Positions 9,460 through 18,939 of a stretch of DNA of 64,000 nucleotides are shown piece by piece; the stretch's first letter is position 1; every line of letters starts with the position of its first letter. The position numbers and the translations under genes were made by a program. The notes beneath the pieces are model-generated. The model was not told the DNA's origin. It did no database searches and saw nothing but the letters and a program-made list of their open reading frames with translations. The DNA is from Phnomibacter ginsenosidimutans (lineage in GTDB: Bacteria; Bacteroidota; Bacteroidia; Chitinophagales; Chitinophagaceae): assembly GCF_009740285.1 (NCBI RefSeq), contig NZ_CP046566.1:984501-1048500 (forward strand). Reading direction: 5' to 3'.

Positions 9460-10926
9460 TTATGCGTTGGCTGCTTTTCTCAGTTTACTGTTTTGCTTAC
9501 TGTATACAAAGTAAATAACTACACCCAGCACCAACCATGCACCAGACAGTTGGATGGCATGCAGGTTCAGTTTTGACATCAGGAAAATGTTGATGCCAAT
9601 ACCGAGTACTGCAATCAGTGGGAGTGCAGGCACCTTAAAGTTGCGCTGGAGGTTAGGTTCTTTTACCCGGAGCATCCACACTGCAATACAAACCATGGTA
9701 AAGGCGAACAAGGTACCAAAGCTGGTCATATCGGCCAGGGTAGAAATGGGGGTGAAACCTGCTACCAGTGCTACAATCAAACCAATGAGGATATTGCTCT
9801 TGTAAGGAGTTTTATTTTTTACATGCAGGTCGCTGAAAAACTTAGGAATCAAACCATCCTTACTCATGCCCATGAAAATGCGAGACTGACCCAGCAGCAT
9901 CACCATCATTACAGAAATAAGACCAACAGTGGCAGCCACAGTAATGATGAATACAGCCCAAGGCATACCTGCCAAATCGAAGGCTGCGGCTACGGGAGCT
10001 TTAATAGCATCAGGATATTTTCCTGCTGGGTTAAAGTCTGAATAGTTCATCATACCGGTGAGCACCAGCGATACCAAAATGTACAACACGGTACATACCA
10101 GCAGCGACATGATGATGGCAAAAGGCACATCTTTTTTCGGGTTGATGGCTTCGCCGGCCTGAGTAGAAACGGCATCGAAACCTACATACGCAAAGAAGAT
10201 GGCGGCAGCACCAGAAATAACACCGGCCCAGCCATATGCATCGTGTACTTCACCATTGTTTGATACCTGAGCTACTTCAGGCACAAAGGGCGTCCAGTTA
10301 GCAGCATTTACATAAAACGCACCTACTACAATTACAAACAGTACGGCAGACACTTTCAGGATAACAATCAGGTTGTTGGCCTTGGCTGCTTCCTTGGTGC
10401 CTTTTACCAGCAAGGCGGTAATGAGCAACACAATGACCGTGGCGGGCAGGTTCATGGAAAAACCGCTGCCCTGGTAGCTGCCCGGATCTTGAGTGAGGTA
10501 GTCGGGCAGGTGCAGGTTAAACAGGTGCAACAATTTGTTGAAATAACCTGACCAGCTAACGGCCACCGTCATAGAACCCATGGCGTATTCCAATATCAAA
10601 CCCCAGCCAATTACCCAGGCAAACAGTTCGCCAATGGTGCCGTAGGCATACGCATAAGCAGAACCTTCTACAGGTATCATGCTGGCAAATTCGGAATAAC
10701 ACAAGGCGGCAAATACACAGGCAATACCGGCAATTACAAAAGACAAAGCCAGTGCAGGACCCGCATGGAAATAAGCACCTGTACCAGTGAGTACAAAAAT
10801 ACCACCCCCAATAATGGCACCAATACCGATGGCGGTCAGGCTCCATTTGCCCAGTACCCGCTTCATCTCGCTTTTCTTCATATCCTCTTCAAAGGCGGCA
10901 AGTGGCTTTTTAAGGAACAAACTCAT
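9460..10926 (-). CDS. APC-superfamily amino-acid permease
   Basis: A 488-residue polytopic membrane protein with about 12-14 hydrophobic helices. The first helix has GIGAIIGGGIFVLTGTGA, the APC substrate-binding signature, and helix 3 follows with YSEFASMIPVEGSAYAYAY. The stretch FFAYVGFDAVSTQAGEAINPKKD near residues 240-262 is characteristic of the cationic amino-acid transporter branch (YfnA/CAT-like). The C-terminus is short and basic. It should import amino acids by proton symport at the inner membrane. Substrate specificity cannot be read from sequence. It is flanked by its own terminator, so it is likely transcribed alone. Confidence 0.93.
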   Translation of the reverse strand: MSLFLKKPLAAFEEDMKKSEMKRVLGKWSLTAIGIGAIIGGGIFVLTGTGAYFHAGPALALSFVIAGIACVFAALCYSEFASMIPVEGSAYAYAYGTIGELFAWVIGWGLILEYAMGSMTVAVSWSGYFNKLLHLFNLHLPDYLTQDPGSYQGSGFSMNLPATVIVLLITALLVKGTKEAAKANNLIVILKVSAVLFVIVVGAFYVNAANWTPFVPEVAQVSNNGEVHDAYGWAGVISGAAAIFFAYVGFDAVSTQAGEAINPKKDVPFAIIMSLLVCTVLYILVSLVLTGMMNYSDFNPAGKYPDAIKAPVAAAFDLAGMPWAVFIITVAATVGLISVMMVMLLGQSRIFMGMSKDGLIPKFFSDLHVKNKTPYKSNILIGLIVALVAGFTPISTLADMTSFGTLFAFTMVCIAVWMLRVKEPNLQRNFKVPALPLIAVLGIGINIFLMSKLNLHAIQLSGAWLVLGVVIYFVYSKQNSKLRKAANA

Positions 10927-11119
10927 AAGCTATCTGATTAGTTTTAGTAGAAAAATGCTTTAAGGCGGAAAAATAGAGAATAATGCAACATACGACGAGA
11001 TAAATTGAAACGCCTTGCGGCATCGCATCTGCTTTTGTGCTGAACGGCTGCCACATTCCAGTACATGCGTTTCAACAGCAAGGGCTAACTTTCGGGCCTT
11101 GTAGAAAAAACGTTCTTCA

Positions 11120-12394
11120 TTGAGCATCGTCCTTTTTATAATATACCTGCTACTCTTCGGTTGGCTCATTGGCCGTAGCCAATGGCTGCGCCAAACGGGT
11201 ATGTCGCCAGTGTGGCTTGTGGGCTTGTACCTGCTGAAAGTAGCTGCGGGCATTGCCTACGGATACTTTTTTACCCGCCTGCCCAACTACACTCAAAACG
11301 CAGATACCTGGCGCATGTTTTTTGCCGGCGTGGCCGAAAAGCAATGGCTGCTGCAAGACCCTGCCGCCTGGCTGGCCGATGTGTACACGCCCCGCTACGC
11401 CGCCGATACGGGCCTACTGGGCACTGAAAACAGCCTGCTGAACGATGTGAAAGATGTGCTGTTGGTAAAGCTCATTTCCGTACTGAATGTGCTCAGCAAC
11501 GACAGCTACAACAGCAATCTGTTGTTCTATAATTATGCAGTCTTTATGGGGCAGGCAGCGTTGGCTTTGTGCTGGAAAAATGTATTGCAGCAAAAAAATG
11601 CTGGTTGGTTGCTCATCCTAATTGTTTGTTGGCCGTCTACTTTGTTTTGGTGTAGTGGCTTCCACCGCGATGGCCTCATTTTGTTGGGCTTGGGTGTGTT
11701 TGCCTGGAGGGCCTGGCAGGAAACACAACAGCCCAAACTGACCAATAAAATATGGATGCTCATCGCCATTGCTCTGGTTTTTTTCTTGCGCAATTATGTA
11801 GCGGTTTTTGCGGTAGCAGCAGTTGTACTCTATTGGTTGTTTACGAAATGGCCGGCAAAGCGTTGGTCAATGTTGGTTGTATTTGTGGTTGGTTTTATGG
11901 CATTCGCTTTGGTGAGTGGCAATGCTATTCCGCAAACCATTGCACAACGGCAGCAGGCATTTGCGCAACTGCAAGGCGGTTCACAAATGGCTGCTTTGGC
12001 ACTCGATGAAAGCTGGTGGAGCTTGCTGCAGCAATGGCCATCGGCAATACTGAGAGGCATCCTCACACCGCCACTCAATCTGCGCTGGGCGTGGAATGAT
12101 TTGCCTTTTGCCGCAGAAAATATCTTTTTTGTGCTGGCAGTTATTGCTGCATTCTTTTTCATAGTCAAAAGAAAAGTGGGCGCATTTACCCAGCCACAAC
12201 AATCGTGGTTCATAGCTGCTTTGGTCATAGTACTTCCCATCCTTTTGCTCATTGGTTATACTATTCCATTTGCTACGGCCATCGTCCGGTACAAAAGCAT
12301 TTTGTGGCCTATACTTTTGCCGCCGGTGATGTATATCATTGTACAATATCTGAAGCAGCGCTGGCCCAACAACCGTTGGCTGGCATTCCTGTAA
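11120..12394 (+). CDS. Polytopic membrane protein of unknown function, TTG start
   Basis: A 424-residue protein with about ten hydrophobic segments. Soluble stretches contain NYTQNADTWRMFFAG near residues 55-70 and WCSGFHRDGLILLGLG near 175-190. A conserved-looking His-Arg-Asp between helices is typical of membrane polysaccharide polymerases and C-type glycosyltransferases, but I do not recognise a named family. No in-frame ATG lies upstream. A TTG at 11120 keeps the first transmembrane helix, whereas the next ATG (residue 28) would lose it. It is followed after 30 bases by the glutamine-synthetase-like gene on the same strand, suggesting cotranscription. Confidence 0.7.
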   Translation: MSIVLFIIYLLLFGWLIGRSQWLRQTGMSPVWLVGLYLLKVAAGIAYGYFFTRLPNYTQNADTWRMFFAGVAEKQWLLQDPAAWLADVYTPRYAADTGLLGTENSLLNDVKDVLLVKLISVLNVLSNDSYNSNLLFYNYAVFMGQAALALCWKNVLQQKNAGWLLILIVCWPSTLFWCSGFHRDGLILLGLGVFAWRAWQETQQPKLTNKIWMLIAIALVFFLRNYVAVFAVAAVVLYWLFTKWPAKRWSMLVVFVVGFMAFALVSGNAIPQTIAQRQQAFAQLQGGSQMAALALDESWWSLLQQWPSAILRGILTPPLNLRWAWNDLPFAAENIFFVLAVIAAFFFIVKRKVGAFTQPQQSWFIAALVIVLPILLLIGYTIPFATAIVRYKSILWPILLPPVMYIIVQYLKQRWPNNRWLAFL

Positions 12395-12424
12395 CTTTAT
12401 TTTTCCAACAGCTTACACATCCGC

Positions 12425-13768
12425 ATGACAGCACAAGCACTTTTACTTTGGTTAGAACAACGTGGGGCACAAAAAATAAAATTCGCCTTTACAGATATCG
12501 ATGGTATTCTGCGGGGCAAAATCATTTCTACCGAAAAATTGAAGGATGCCCTGCAACACGACACCGGCTTTTGCGATGTAGTGTTTGGCTGGGATAGTCA
12601 GGATGCTTTGTACAGCACCGATATAAAGGTAACGGGCTGGCATACGGGCTTTCCGGATGCACTGTGCCGGTTGGTTACATCTACACTCAGAGAAATTCCA
12701 TGGCAAGACAACATGCCTTTGTTGCTGGCCGATTTTCCAACTGTGGCTGCATGCCCCCGCAACCTGCTGAAGCAAGTGGCGAAGCAAGCAACCGACATGG
12801 GTTTTACGGCCCGTTTTGCACAAGAATTTGAATGGTTCAATTTTGCAGAAACGCCTCAGTCATTAGCCGATAAAAATCATCAGCAACCCAAGCCCGTTAC
12901 ACCGGGTATGTTTGGCTACTCTGTGTTGCGGCCTTCGCAGTTGATAGACTACAACAATGCTTTGTTTGATGAACTCACCGCTTTCAACATTCCCATCGAA
13001 GGCTTGCATACAGAAACAGGGCCTGGTGTGTACGAAGCCGCCATTGCACATGATGAAGTGTTGGCTGCTGCAGATAAAGCCGTACTGTTTAAAGCAGGCG
13101 TAAAAGAAATAGCCAGCCGCTTTGGCATCATGGCATCTTTCATGGCCAAGTGGAATCAGCAGCTGCCTGGTTGCAGTGGTCATGTACATCAAAGCTTGTG
13201 GAATGAGCATGGTGAAAATTTGTTTGCCGATGCGGCAAAGGAGCGGGGTATCAGCAAATTGCTGGAGCATTATGTGGCCGGGCAGTTGTTGTGTCTGCCA
13301 CACATCATGCCGATGTATGCACCCACCATCAACAGCTACAAGCGACTGGTAGAAGGAGCATGGGCACCCACTACCGTAAGCTGGGGTTATGACAACAGAA
13401 CAGCTGCTATCCGGGTGTTGCATCCGTATGCAAAAGCGACAAGGGTAGAAACACGCATCCCCGGTTCGGACAGTAATCCGTACCTCGCAATGGCTGCAGC
13501 GTTGGCGTCAGGTTTGTATGGTATCAAACATCAAATACCGTTGCGGTTGGCTGCTACCACAGGTAATGCCTACGCACAAGAAAGCAACCTGCCTTTGCAC
13601 AGCAATCTGGCCGATGCTACTTATGCCATGCAGCAATCTGCTTTGGCAAATGAGCTGCTGGGCGAAGCATTTGTGCAACATTTTACAGCTACTCGTATTC
13701 ATGAATGGAAGCAGTTCAGCGATACAGTAACGGATTGGGAGTTACGCCGTTATTTTGAAATCATTTAA
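12425..13768 (+). CDS. Glutamine-synthetase-family ligase
   Basis: A 447-residue glutamine-synthetase-fold enzyme. Visible elements are TDIDGILRGK near residues 19-28, the metal-binding EFEWFNF near 138-144, TETGPGVYE near 198-206, the ATP-site GCSGHVHQSLW near 250-260, NSYKRLVEG near 302-310 and the arginine region YDNRTAAIRV. It has the length of type I GS but lacks the usual EPEF and HHEVATGGQ forms, so it may ligate glutamate to an amine other than ammonia, as in the PuuA and lengsin/FluG-like branches. In Bacteroidota ammonia assimilation is normally done by the much larger GSIII, which supports a different role here. The kinase-like gene downstream may belong to the same pathway. Confidence 0.85.
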   Translation: MTAQALLLWLEQRGAQKIKFAFTDIDGILRGKIISTEKLKDALQHDTGFCDVVFGWDSQDALYSTDIKVTGWHTGFPDALCRLVTSTLREIPWQDNMPLLLADFPTVAACPRNLLKQVAKQATDMGFTARFAQEFEWFNFAETPQSLADKNHQQPKPVTPGMFGYSVLRPSQLIDYNNALFDELTAFNIPIEGLHTETGPGVYEAAIAHDEVLAAADKAVLFKAGVKEIASRFGIMASFMAKWNQQLPGCSGHVHQSLWNEHGENLFADAAKERGISKLLEHYVAGQLLCLPHIMPMYAPTINSYKRLVEGAWAPTTVSWGYDNRTAAIRVLHPYAKATRVETRIPGSDSNPYLAMAAALASGLYGIKHQIPLRLAATTGNAYAQESNLPLHSNLADATYAMQQSALANELLGEAFVQHFTATRIHEWKQFSDTVTDWELRRYFEII

Positions 13769-13810
13769 ACTGACTTTCGAAACAAAGTACAGTTAGGTTT
13801 ATCCGCCACT

Positions 13811-14856
13811 ATGAACATCGATTACAATCAAATCATCCATAAAGCATGGGAAGGTTACGATGCCAGCCGAACCATTGCCCGCATTGAAGACCTGAGTGTG
13901 TACGTAAGTACCAACCGGGTTTGCAAAGTCATTTTTACTGATGGCGATTTCATCATTGCTAAAGCGTCCAGCTATGGCAAGTATGAGTTTTTCAAAGAAG
14001 ACCATCGTATCATTCAAACGCTGAGCAATAATCTGTTGTACCCTTTCGAAAACCTGCTGGCCAAAAGCTTGCAGAAAAACAACAGGGTGTACATCTACCG
14101 CCATAAAAAAGCGAAGCATGATGTATGGGTGGTGTTTTATAATCCTACCAGAGTGATGGAGCGCCTGCCCCGCCGCTTAGATGATGCACACATTAAAAGT
14201 CTGGCAAGGCAAATGGCAAAATTTCATTTGGCTTGTACCCGTATCAAAAATGTGATACCTAAGTCGGGCAAAACATTGCGTACGGATATCAATGCGCTGC
14301 TGCAGACTGTCGAAAAAATCCACGCACATTTGGCAGCCGCATGCATGCCGATTTAATCAAGTACCACTGCGAACAGTTTTTGAAAAACCGGTTAAAATGC
14401 AACGTCAGTTCCTTTGAATTGATTCCTGTATTTATTGACTGGAACATTGGCAATTTTTCCGTCATCAATAAGCATGAATTGTTCAGCCGCTGGGATTATG
14501 ACTGGTTTCGCATCAGCTACCGCATGCTCGATTTTTATTTTCTGAGCAGGGTAGTAAGTGATGTGGGCGACAGAACCGTTTTTAGCTATGTGATAGATAC
14601 CATGATGGAGCCTCGCTTCTTAACGTTCCTTACCGAATACCACAAAGTATTTCCATTGAAAGCGGATGAAATTCGCTTTCTGCGGGAAGCGTATCGCTTT
14701 TTCATTTTGAACTATGTGGTAAAAGATGGCAACCACTTTTTCAGCCCCGAGTATGCGAAGAAGTTGCGCAACGAAGCTTTTGAAATTTACCTGCCCAGTG
14801 TGGATCGTGATTTTGATCCGGAGAAAATCATCAAGCACCTGAAGATTACAGGATAA
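13811..14856 (+). CDS. APH/choline-kinase-fold phosphotransferase-like protein, frame-broken
   Basis: Two overlapping frames (13811-14356 and 14341-14856) together give about 350 residues, the normal length for this fold. The N-terminal part has the small-lobe features VYVSTNRVCKVIFTDGDFIIAKASSYGKYEFFKEDH; the C-terminal part has FIDWNIGNFSV and SRWDYDWFRISYRMLDFYF, which resemble the catalytic-loop and metal-binding Asp segments of aminoglycoside-phosphotransferase-like kinases. The break is in the repeat GCATGCATGC near 14336-14346; adding one base or removing two gives continuous protein. The substrate is unknown and resistance function should not be assumed. It follows the ligase gene by 42 bases. 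Confidence 0.68.
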
Positions 14857-14868
14857 CGGACTTTGGAT

Positions 14869-15639
14869 TTATTTATCCAATAAGTTCATGAAATGATGCT
14901 TGCCTTTGAGCATGTATTTTTTGCTTTGCTCAATGGCATCCATTACTTGTTCCAGTATGGCATCAGCCGGTGCGTCATAATCAATTTGCATGGGTGGTTT
15001 AATACTGATGCTAAGTGTTGAGCCCCGTTTTTTAAACTGCAATCCTTTTTTATCGAAAGCCCGCCAAAAGCCGTTGATAACAACCGGCACCACAATAGGG
15101 CGGTTGTTTTTGATGATGTGTGCTGTGCCTTTGCGGCCGGGTGCAAAAGGTTTGGTGGTACCCTGCGGAAAAGTAATCACCCAGTTGCGTTGCAATGCTT
15201 CATCAATTTTTTGCGTGTCTGTTTCGTCGCGTTGGCGTTGCACATCTTCACCCTTGGCCCGCCAGGTACGTTTAATGCTGATGGCACCAGCCAATGCAAA
15301 CAAGCGGCTGAGCAGGCTGCTGCGCATGGTTTCTTCTGCTGCAATAAACTTTACACGGGTAAAAGGAATGAGCAGATAATAAGGCAATCCAAGGCGGTTC
15401 ATTTTGCCCCAGCGGCGGGCACAAAAAATATGCAGGAAAGTAATGACGTCGGCAAAATAGGTTTGGTGATTGCTGACGAACAATACATTGTGGTGCGGCA
15501 AATCTTTGATGTGCTCCATGCCGCTGATCTGTGTTTTGTTTACCACATTCAGACCGGGCCAACTGGCCAGGCCCACCAATGTGTACACAGGTGCTTTTAT
15601 CAGCGGGCTGTTCGCTATTTTCTCTCCGAAACCGGACAT
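14869..15639 (-). CDS. PlsC-family 1-acyl-glycerol-3-phosphate acyltransferase
   Basis: A 256-residue lysophospholipid acyltransferase. The catalytic HX4D motif is in SNHQTYFAD near residues 56-64, and the substrate-binding FPQGTT is near 156-161 (the family's FPEGTR with Gln and Thr substitutions). A hydrophobic N-terminal segment, PVYTLVGLASWPGLNVV, would anchor it at the inner membrane. It acylates lysophosphatidate or a related lipid. The two changes in FPEGTR suggest a substrate somewhat different from the housekeeping enzyme. It is convergent with the kinase-like gene (12 bases between stops) and divergent from the HAD phosphatase gene. Confidence 0.9.
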   Translation of the reverse strand: MSGFGEKIANSPLIKAPVYTLVGLASWPGLNVVNKTQISGMEHIKDLPHHNVLFVSNHQTYFADVITFLHIFCARRWGKMNRLGLPYYLLIPFTRVKFIAAEETMRSSLLSRLFALAGAISIKRTWRAKGEDVQRQRDETDTQKIDEALQRNWVITFPQGTTKPFAPGRKGTAHIIKNNRPIVVPVVINGFWRAFDKKGLQFKKRGSTLSISIKPPMQIDYDAPADAILEQVMDAIEQSKKYMLKGKHHFMNLLDK

Positions 15640-15754
15640 GCAATCACGTTGTAGTTAGGCGGCTAAAGTAGGAAAATTACTGTCGAACTGATTTTCTGTT
15701 CATGATTTGTATCAGCAGATGGCATGTATGCACATCTTCCTGCAACTTCGCGGC

Positions 15755-16423
15755 ATGAATGCCAATACTACCGAAGCCGTAATTTTTGATATGGATGGAT
15801 TGCTCATTGATAGCGAACCCTTGTGGGAGCAGGCTGGTGGTGCTTTGCTGCAAAAGTTTGGGGTTACACTTACGCATGCACAATATGCTACAAGTACAGG
15901 GCTGCGTACCAAAGAGTGGCTGCAGTATTGGTTCACTCATTTTAATCTGCAACAGGCCAATATTGAGCAGGCCGAAACAGATATTATTGATGCGGTAATT
16001 GAGCTGGTAAAAGCACAAGGTAAAATGATGCCCGGTGTGCCATACATCCTGCAATATTTTCAGCAAAAAGGCGTACGCATCGGGCTGGCTACTTCATCGC
16101 CCATGCGGTTGGCAGATGTAGTGCTCGATTTGCTACAGATTCGTTCTTATTTTGAAGTGGTGACCAGTGCAGAATTCCTGCCTTTTGGCAAACCTCATCC
16201 GCAGGTGTACATGGATTGTGCAGCATCATTGAACGTGAATCCGCTCCGTTGCATTTGCTTCGAAGATTCATTTAACGGTATGATTGCAGCCAAAGCTGCC
16301 AAAATAAAATGCGTGGTGGTGCCTGCTCCAGCACAGCTTCAACAGGCCCGCTGGGGTGCAGCCGATTTAAAAATTTCTTCGTTGCAAAACTTCAACGATT
16401 TGTTGCTGCGGCAGCTACAATAA
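15755..16423 (+). CDS. HAD-family sugar-phosphate phosphatase (HxpB/YniC-like)
   Basis: A 222-residue HAD hydrolase, the same length as E. coli HxpB. I use the start MNANTTEAVIFDMDG since it places the nucleophile motif near the N-terminus. Motif I is FDMDGLLIDSEPLW, motif II is the SS in LATSSP near residue 113, and motifs III and IV are in FGKPHPQVY and CFEDSFNG. The alpha-helical cap follows motif I. HxpB-type enzymes dephosphorylate hexose 6-phosphates such as 2-deoxyglucose 6-phosphate or hexitol phosphates. The substrate here is inferred from resemblance only. Confidence 0.9.
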   Translation: MNANTTEAVIFDMDGLLIDSEPLWEQAGGALLQKFGVTLTHAQYATSTGLRTKEWLQYWFTHFNLQQANIEQAETDIIDAVIELVKAQGKMMPGVPYILQYFQQKGVRIGLATSSPMRLADVVLDLLQIRSYFEVVTSAEFLPFGKPHPQVYMDCAASLNVNPLRCICFEDSFNGMIAAKAAKIKCVVVPAPAQLQQARWGAADLKISSLQNFNDLLLRQLQ

Positions 16424-16433
16424 AAGCACGTGA

Positions 16434-16702
16434 TTATTTACCGCTGTACAATTTGGCTACAATTACACCCAGTAAGATGAATGTGATAACTGCAGATATT
16501 ATTTGCAGGCTGCGATTCGATTCCTGATAGGATTTTACCTTGTAGTGCAGGCGGTTCAATTCTTTTTCAGGCTCAGTATTTCACGGGCCAGCTTGGCCGG
16601 GTCTTCCGTAAACTGTTTTACCTCTTCTTCAAACTTTTCATCGTTGTTACGATGGCGGCGGGAGTGTTTGTGATCTTGCTCAGTGTGTTGGTCTACAGAC
16701 AT
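16434..16702 (-). CDS. Small single-pass membrane protein, frame-broken
   Basis: This gene is too broken to show as one frame. From the ATG at 16702 the minus strand encodes MSVDQHTEQDHKHSRRHRNN, then a charged helix ending in REILSLKKN and a stop. Adding one A to the A5 run at 16563-16567 (read as T5 on the plus strand) continues with ELNRLHYKVKSYQES and a clear transmembrane segment, IISAVITFILLGVIVAKLY, before the stop at 16434. The restored product has 89 residues: a His/Arg-rich hydrophilic start, a probable coiled coil and a C-terminal membrane anchor. I know no function. It is convergent with the HAD gene. Confidence 0.6.
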
Positions 16703-16774
16703 ATGCTTGAGTTTAAATTACAATCCGATGTAATAGATAACGCAAAGGTATCTACGACATTGTTTTAATAAAAT

Positions 16775-16807
16775 AAAAACCGCCCCATTTTTCAACAGGG
16801 CGGTTTT
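16775..16807 (-). terminator. Terminator of rpsA
   Basis: A perfect stem, AAAAACCGCCC with GGGCGGTTTTT, lies about 50 bases past the rpsA stop. On the minus strand it ends in a run of T (GGTTTTTATTTTATT), a classic intrinsic terminator. Confidence 0.88.
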
Positions 16808-16854
16808 ATATGTTTGGAAGCTACACTTGCGTGGCAAGTGAGTGTTGCAAAAGC

Positions 16855-18759
16855 TTAGTTGCCTTCGCCGCTTTCCAGTTTTTTCTTCAGGTCGGCCAGC
16901 ACACCAAGGTCGCCCAGGGTTGCTTTTTCTACCTTGCTCTGGATGTTCTTCACTGCTTTCTGAGTTTTCTCGGCTTCAGCCTTCTTCTCTTTCTTCTCAG
17001 TTTCAAACTCTTCCTGCTTCACACGTTCCCAGATACGGGCGTGGCTCAATACGATGCGCTTCTCATTGCGGTCGAATTCGATAACCACGAACTGGTTCGT
17101 TTCTTCAGCAGCAATGGTAGTGCCATCTTCTTTAGCCAGGTGACGGGCAGGAGCGAAGCCTTCGAGGCCGTAAGGCAGGCTTACTACAGCACCCTTGTCA
17201 TCTTTCTTAATCACGGTGCCTTCGTGTACAGAACCTACAGGGAAGGTTTCACCCAGGCTGTTCCAGGGATCTTCTTCCAGTTGCTTGTGGCCCAGTTGCA
17301 ATTTGCGACCGTCTTTGTCGATGTTGAGGATGATCACGTCGATGTTTTCGCCAACCTTGGTGTACTCACTGGGGTGGTTCAAACGCTTCAACCAGCTGAG
17401 GTCGCTGATGTGGATCATACCACCGATACCAGGAGCCATTTCAACAAACACACCGTAAGGAGTGATGTTCTTCACAATACCGGTATGACGGCTGTCAACA
17501 GGATACTTGTCTTCGATGGTGCTCCATGGGTCGTCGCTCAGTTGCTTGATGCTGAGGCTCATCTTGCGGCTGTCTTTGTCCAGCGTCACAATCTTCGCTT
17601 CATGCTCGTTGCCCAGTTGGAAGAATTCTTTAGCGTTTACAGGAGTGTTGGCCCAGGTAATTTCACTTACGTGTACCAGACCTTCTACGCCAGGCAGAAT
17701 TTCGAGGAATGCACCGTAGTCTTCAATGTTCACCACTTTACCCTTCACGGTGTTGCCTTCCTGAATGCTTTCAGGCAGCACATCCCATGGGTGTGGGGTC
17801 AATTGCTTCAGACCCAGGCTGATACGCTTCTTGTCGTCGTCGAAGTCGAGTACTACCACGTTCAGCTTCTGGTCCAGCTTCAACACCTCTGAAGGGTGGT
17901 TGATGCGGCCCCAGCTGATGTCGGTGATGTACAACAAGCCATCCAAACCACCGAGGTCCATGAACGCACCGAAGTCGGTGATGTTCTTGATGGTACCTTC
18001 CAGTACCTGACCTTTTTCGAGCTTGGCAATGATTTCGGCACGTTGTGCTTCGATATCGCTTTCGATGAGGGCTTTGTGGCTTACTACTGCGTTCTTGATG
18101 GTTTCGTTCACCTTCACCACCTTGAATTCCATGGTCTTTCCTACAAACTGATCGTAGTCGGTTACCGGCTTCACATCGATTTGTGAGCCTGGCAGGAAGG
18201 TTTCCATGCCAAATACGTCTACAATCAAGCCGCCCTTGGTTTTGCTGGTAACAGTACCTGTAACCACTTCGCCTGTTTTGTGGCTTTCCACAATCTTTTC
18301 CCAGGCACGGCTGATGCGGGCCTGACGACGGCTGAGGTTGAGGTGACCGTTGCGGTCTTCTTTTTCTACGACCATAATTTCCACTTCGTCGCCAATTTGA
18401 ATGGGGGCATCGCGGAATTCGTTCAGGCTGATCAAGCCATCACTCTTGAAGCCGATGTTGATAACGGCATCAGTTTTGGTCATGCCCACTACAATCCCGG
18501 TAACCAGTTCACCGTCATTGAAAGTGCGGAAAGTAGCATCGTACACTTTGTCGTACTTCTCTCTTTCGCTGGCATTGTAAGTAGCTACGTTGCGCTTGTC
18601 GATGCTCCAGTCGAAGTCATCGTGAGCAGTGGCTACAGTTTCGGCTACGGGAGCCTCCACAGGTACATTTGTTGTCGCAGTAGGCTCGGCTGCAGCTTCT
18701 TCAGCGGCGCCAGCGTTCTCCTGTGCATCTGCGTTTAGTTGTTTCAAAAAGAAATTCAT
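16855..18759 (-). CDS. rpsA: 30S ribosomal protein S1
   Basis: A 634-residue protein with six S1 RNA-binding domains at about residues 83-145, 162-230, 249-319, 335-406, 422-494 and 509-575. Each repeat keeps the pattern G-x-V-x-x-I-x-x-F/Y-G-A/V-F. The start at MNFFLKQLNA is chosen because a frame extension upstream carries no S1-like sequence and covers the promoter. The first 45 residues are rich in Ala and Glu, and DDFDWSIDKRN follows; this acidic leader is usual in Bacteroidota S1. The C-terminus is a charged Lys/Glu helix. S1 recruits mRNA to the small subunit, which matters in a phylum that makes little use of Shine-Dalgarno pairing. Confidence 0.97.
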   Translation of the reverse strand: MNFFLKQLNADAQENAGAAEEAAAEPTATTNVPVEAPVAETVATAHDDFDWSIDKRNVATYNASEREKYDKVYDATFRTFNDGELVTGIVVGMTKTDAVINIGFKSDGLISLNEFRDAPIQIGDEVEIMVVEKEDRNGHLNLSRRQARISRAWEKIVESHKTGEVVTGTVTSKTKGGLIVDVFGMETFLPGSQIDVKPVTDYDQFVGKTMEFKVVKVNETIKNAVVSHKALIESDIEAQRAEIIAKLEKGQVLEGTIKNITDFGAFMDLGGLDGLLYITDISWGRINHPSEVLKLDQKLNVVVLDFDDDKKRISLGLKQLTPHPWDVLPESIQEGNTVKGKVVNIEDYGAFLEILPGVEGLVHVSEITWANTPVNAKEFFQLGNEHEAKIVTLDKDSRKMSLSIKQLSDDPWSTIEDKYPVDSRHTGIVKNITPYGVFVEMAPGIGGMIHISDLSWLKRLNHPSEYTKVGENIDVIILNIDKDGRKLQLGHKQLEEDPWNSLGETFPVGSVHEGTVIKKDDKGAVVSLPYGLEGFAPARHLAKEDGTTIAAEETNQFVVIEFDRNEKRIVLSHARIWERVKQEEFETEKKEKKAEAEKTQKAVKNIQSKVEKATLGDLGVLADLKKKLESGEGN

Positions 18760-18792
18760 GATAAAACCCCGATGGTTTAATATTCGGGGCTG

Positions 18793-18822
18793 CAAAAGTA
18801 GGGCAAAATGCTGATGTGGCAA
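18793..18822 (-). promoter_or_regulatory. Bacteroidota-type promoter of rpsA
   Basis: On the minus strand TTG, 19 bases, then TACTTTTG match the Bacteroidota consensus TTTG-N19-TAnnTTTG. The -7 box ends 33 bases before the rpsA ATG. Confidence 0.65.
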
Positions 18823-18939
18823 GGCTTTCAGTCCTTTTTCTGCCATCTTTTTCGGGCCCGGAAAAAGAGGCACCAACGGCGCCTCCTTACCCATTTACAT
18901 CAAGCTAAAACACTGGTTTTCAGTGCCCATTTATATTTT

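Noticed and set aside
9247-9576. Plus-strand frame across the yebC-permease gap
   Set aside because: It overlaps the permease C-terminus and the terminator hairpin, and has no protein-like features.
16810-17892. 360-residue open frame opposite rpsA
   Set aside because: It is the antisense reading of S1 repeats, rich in His and Phe in an unnatural way, with no start context.
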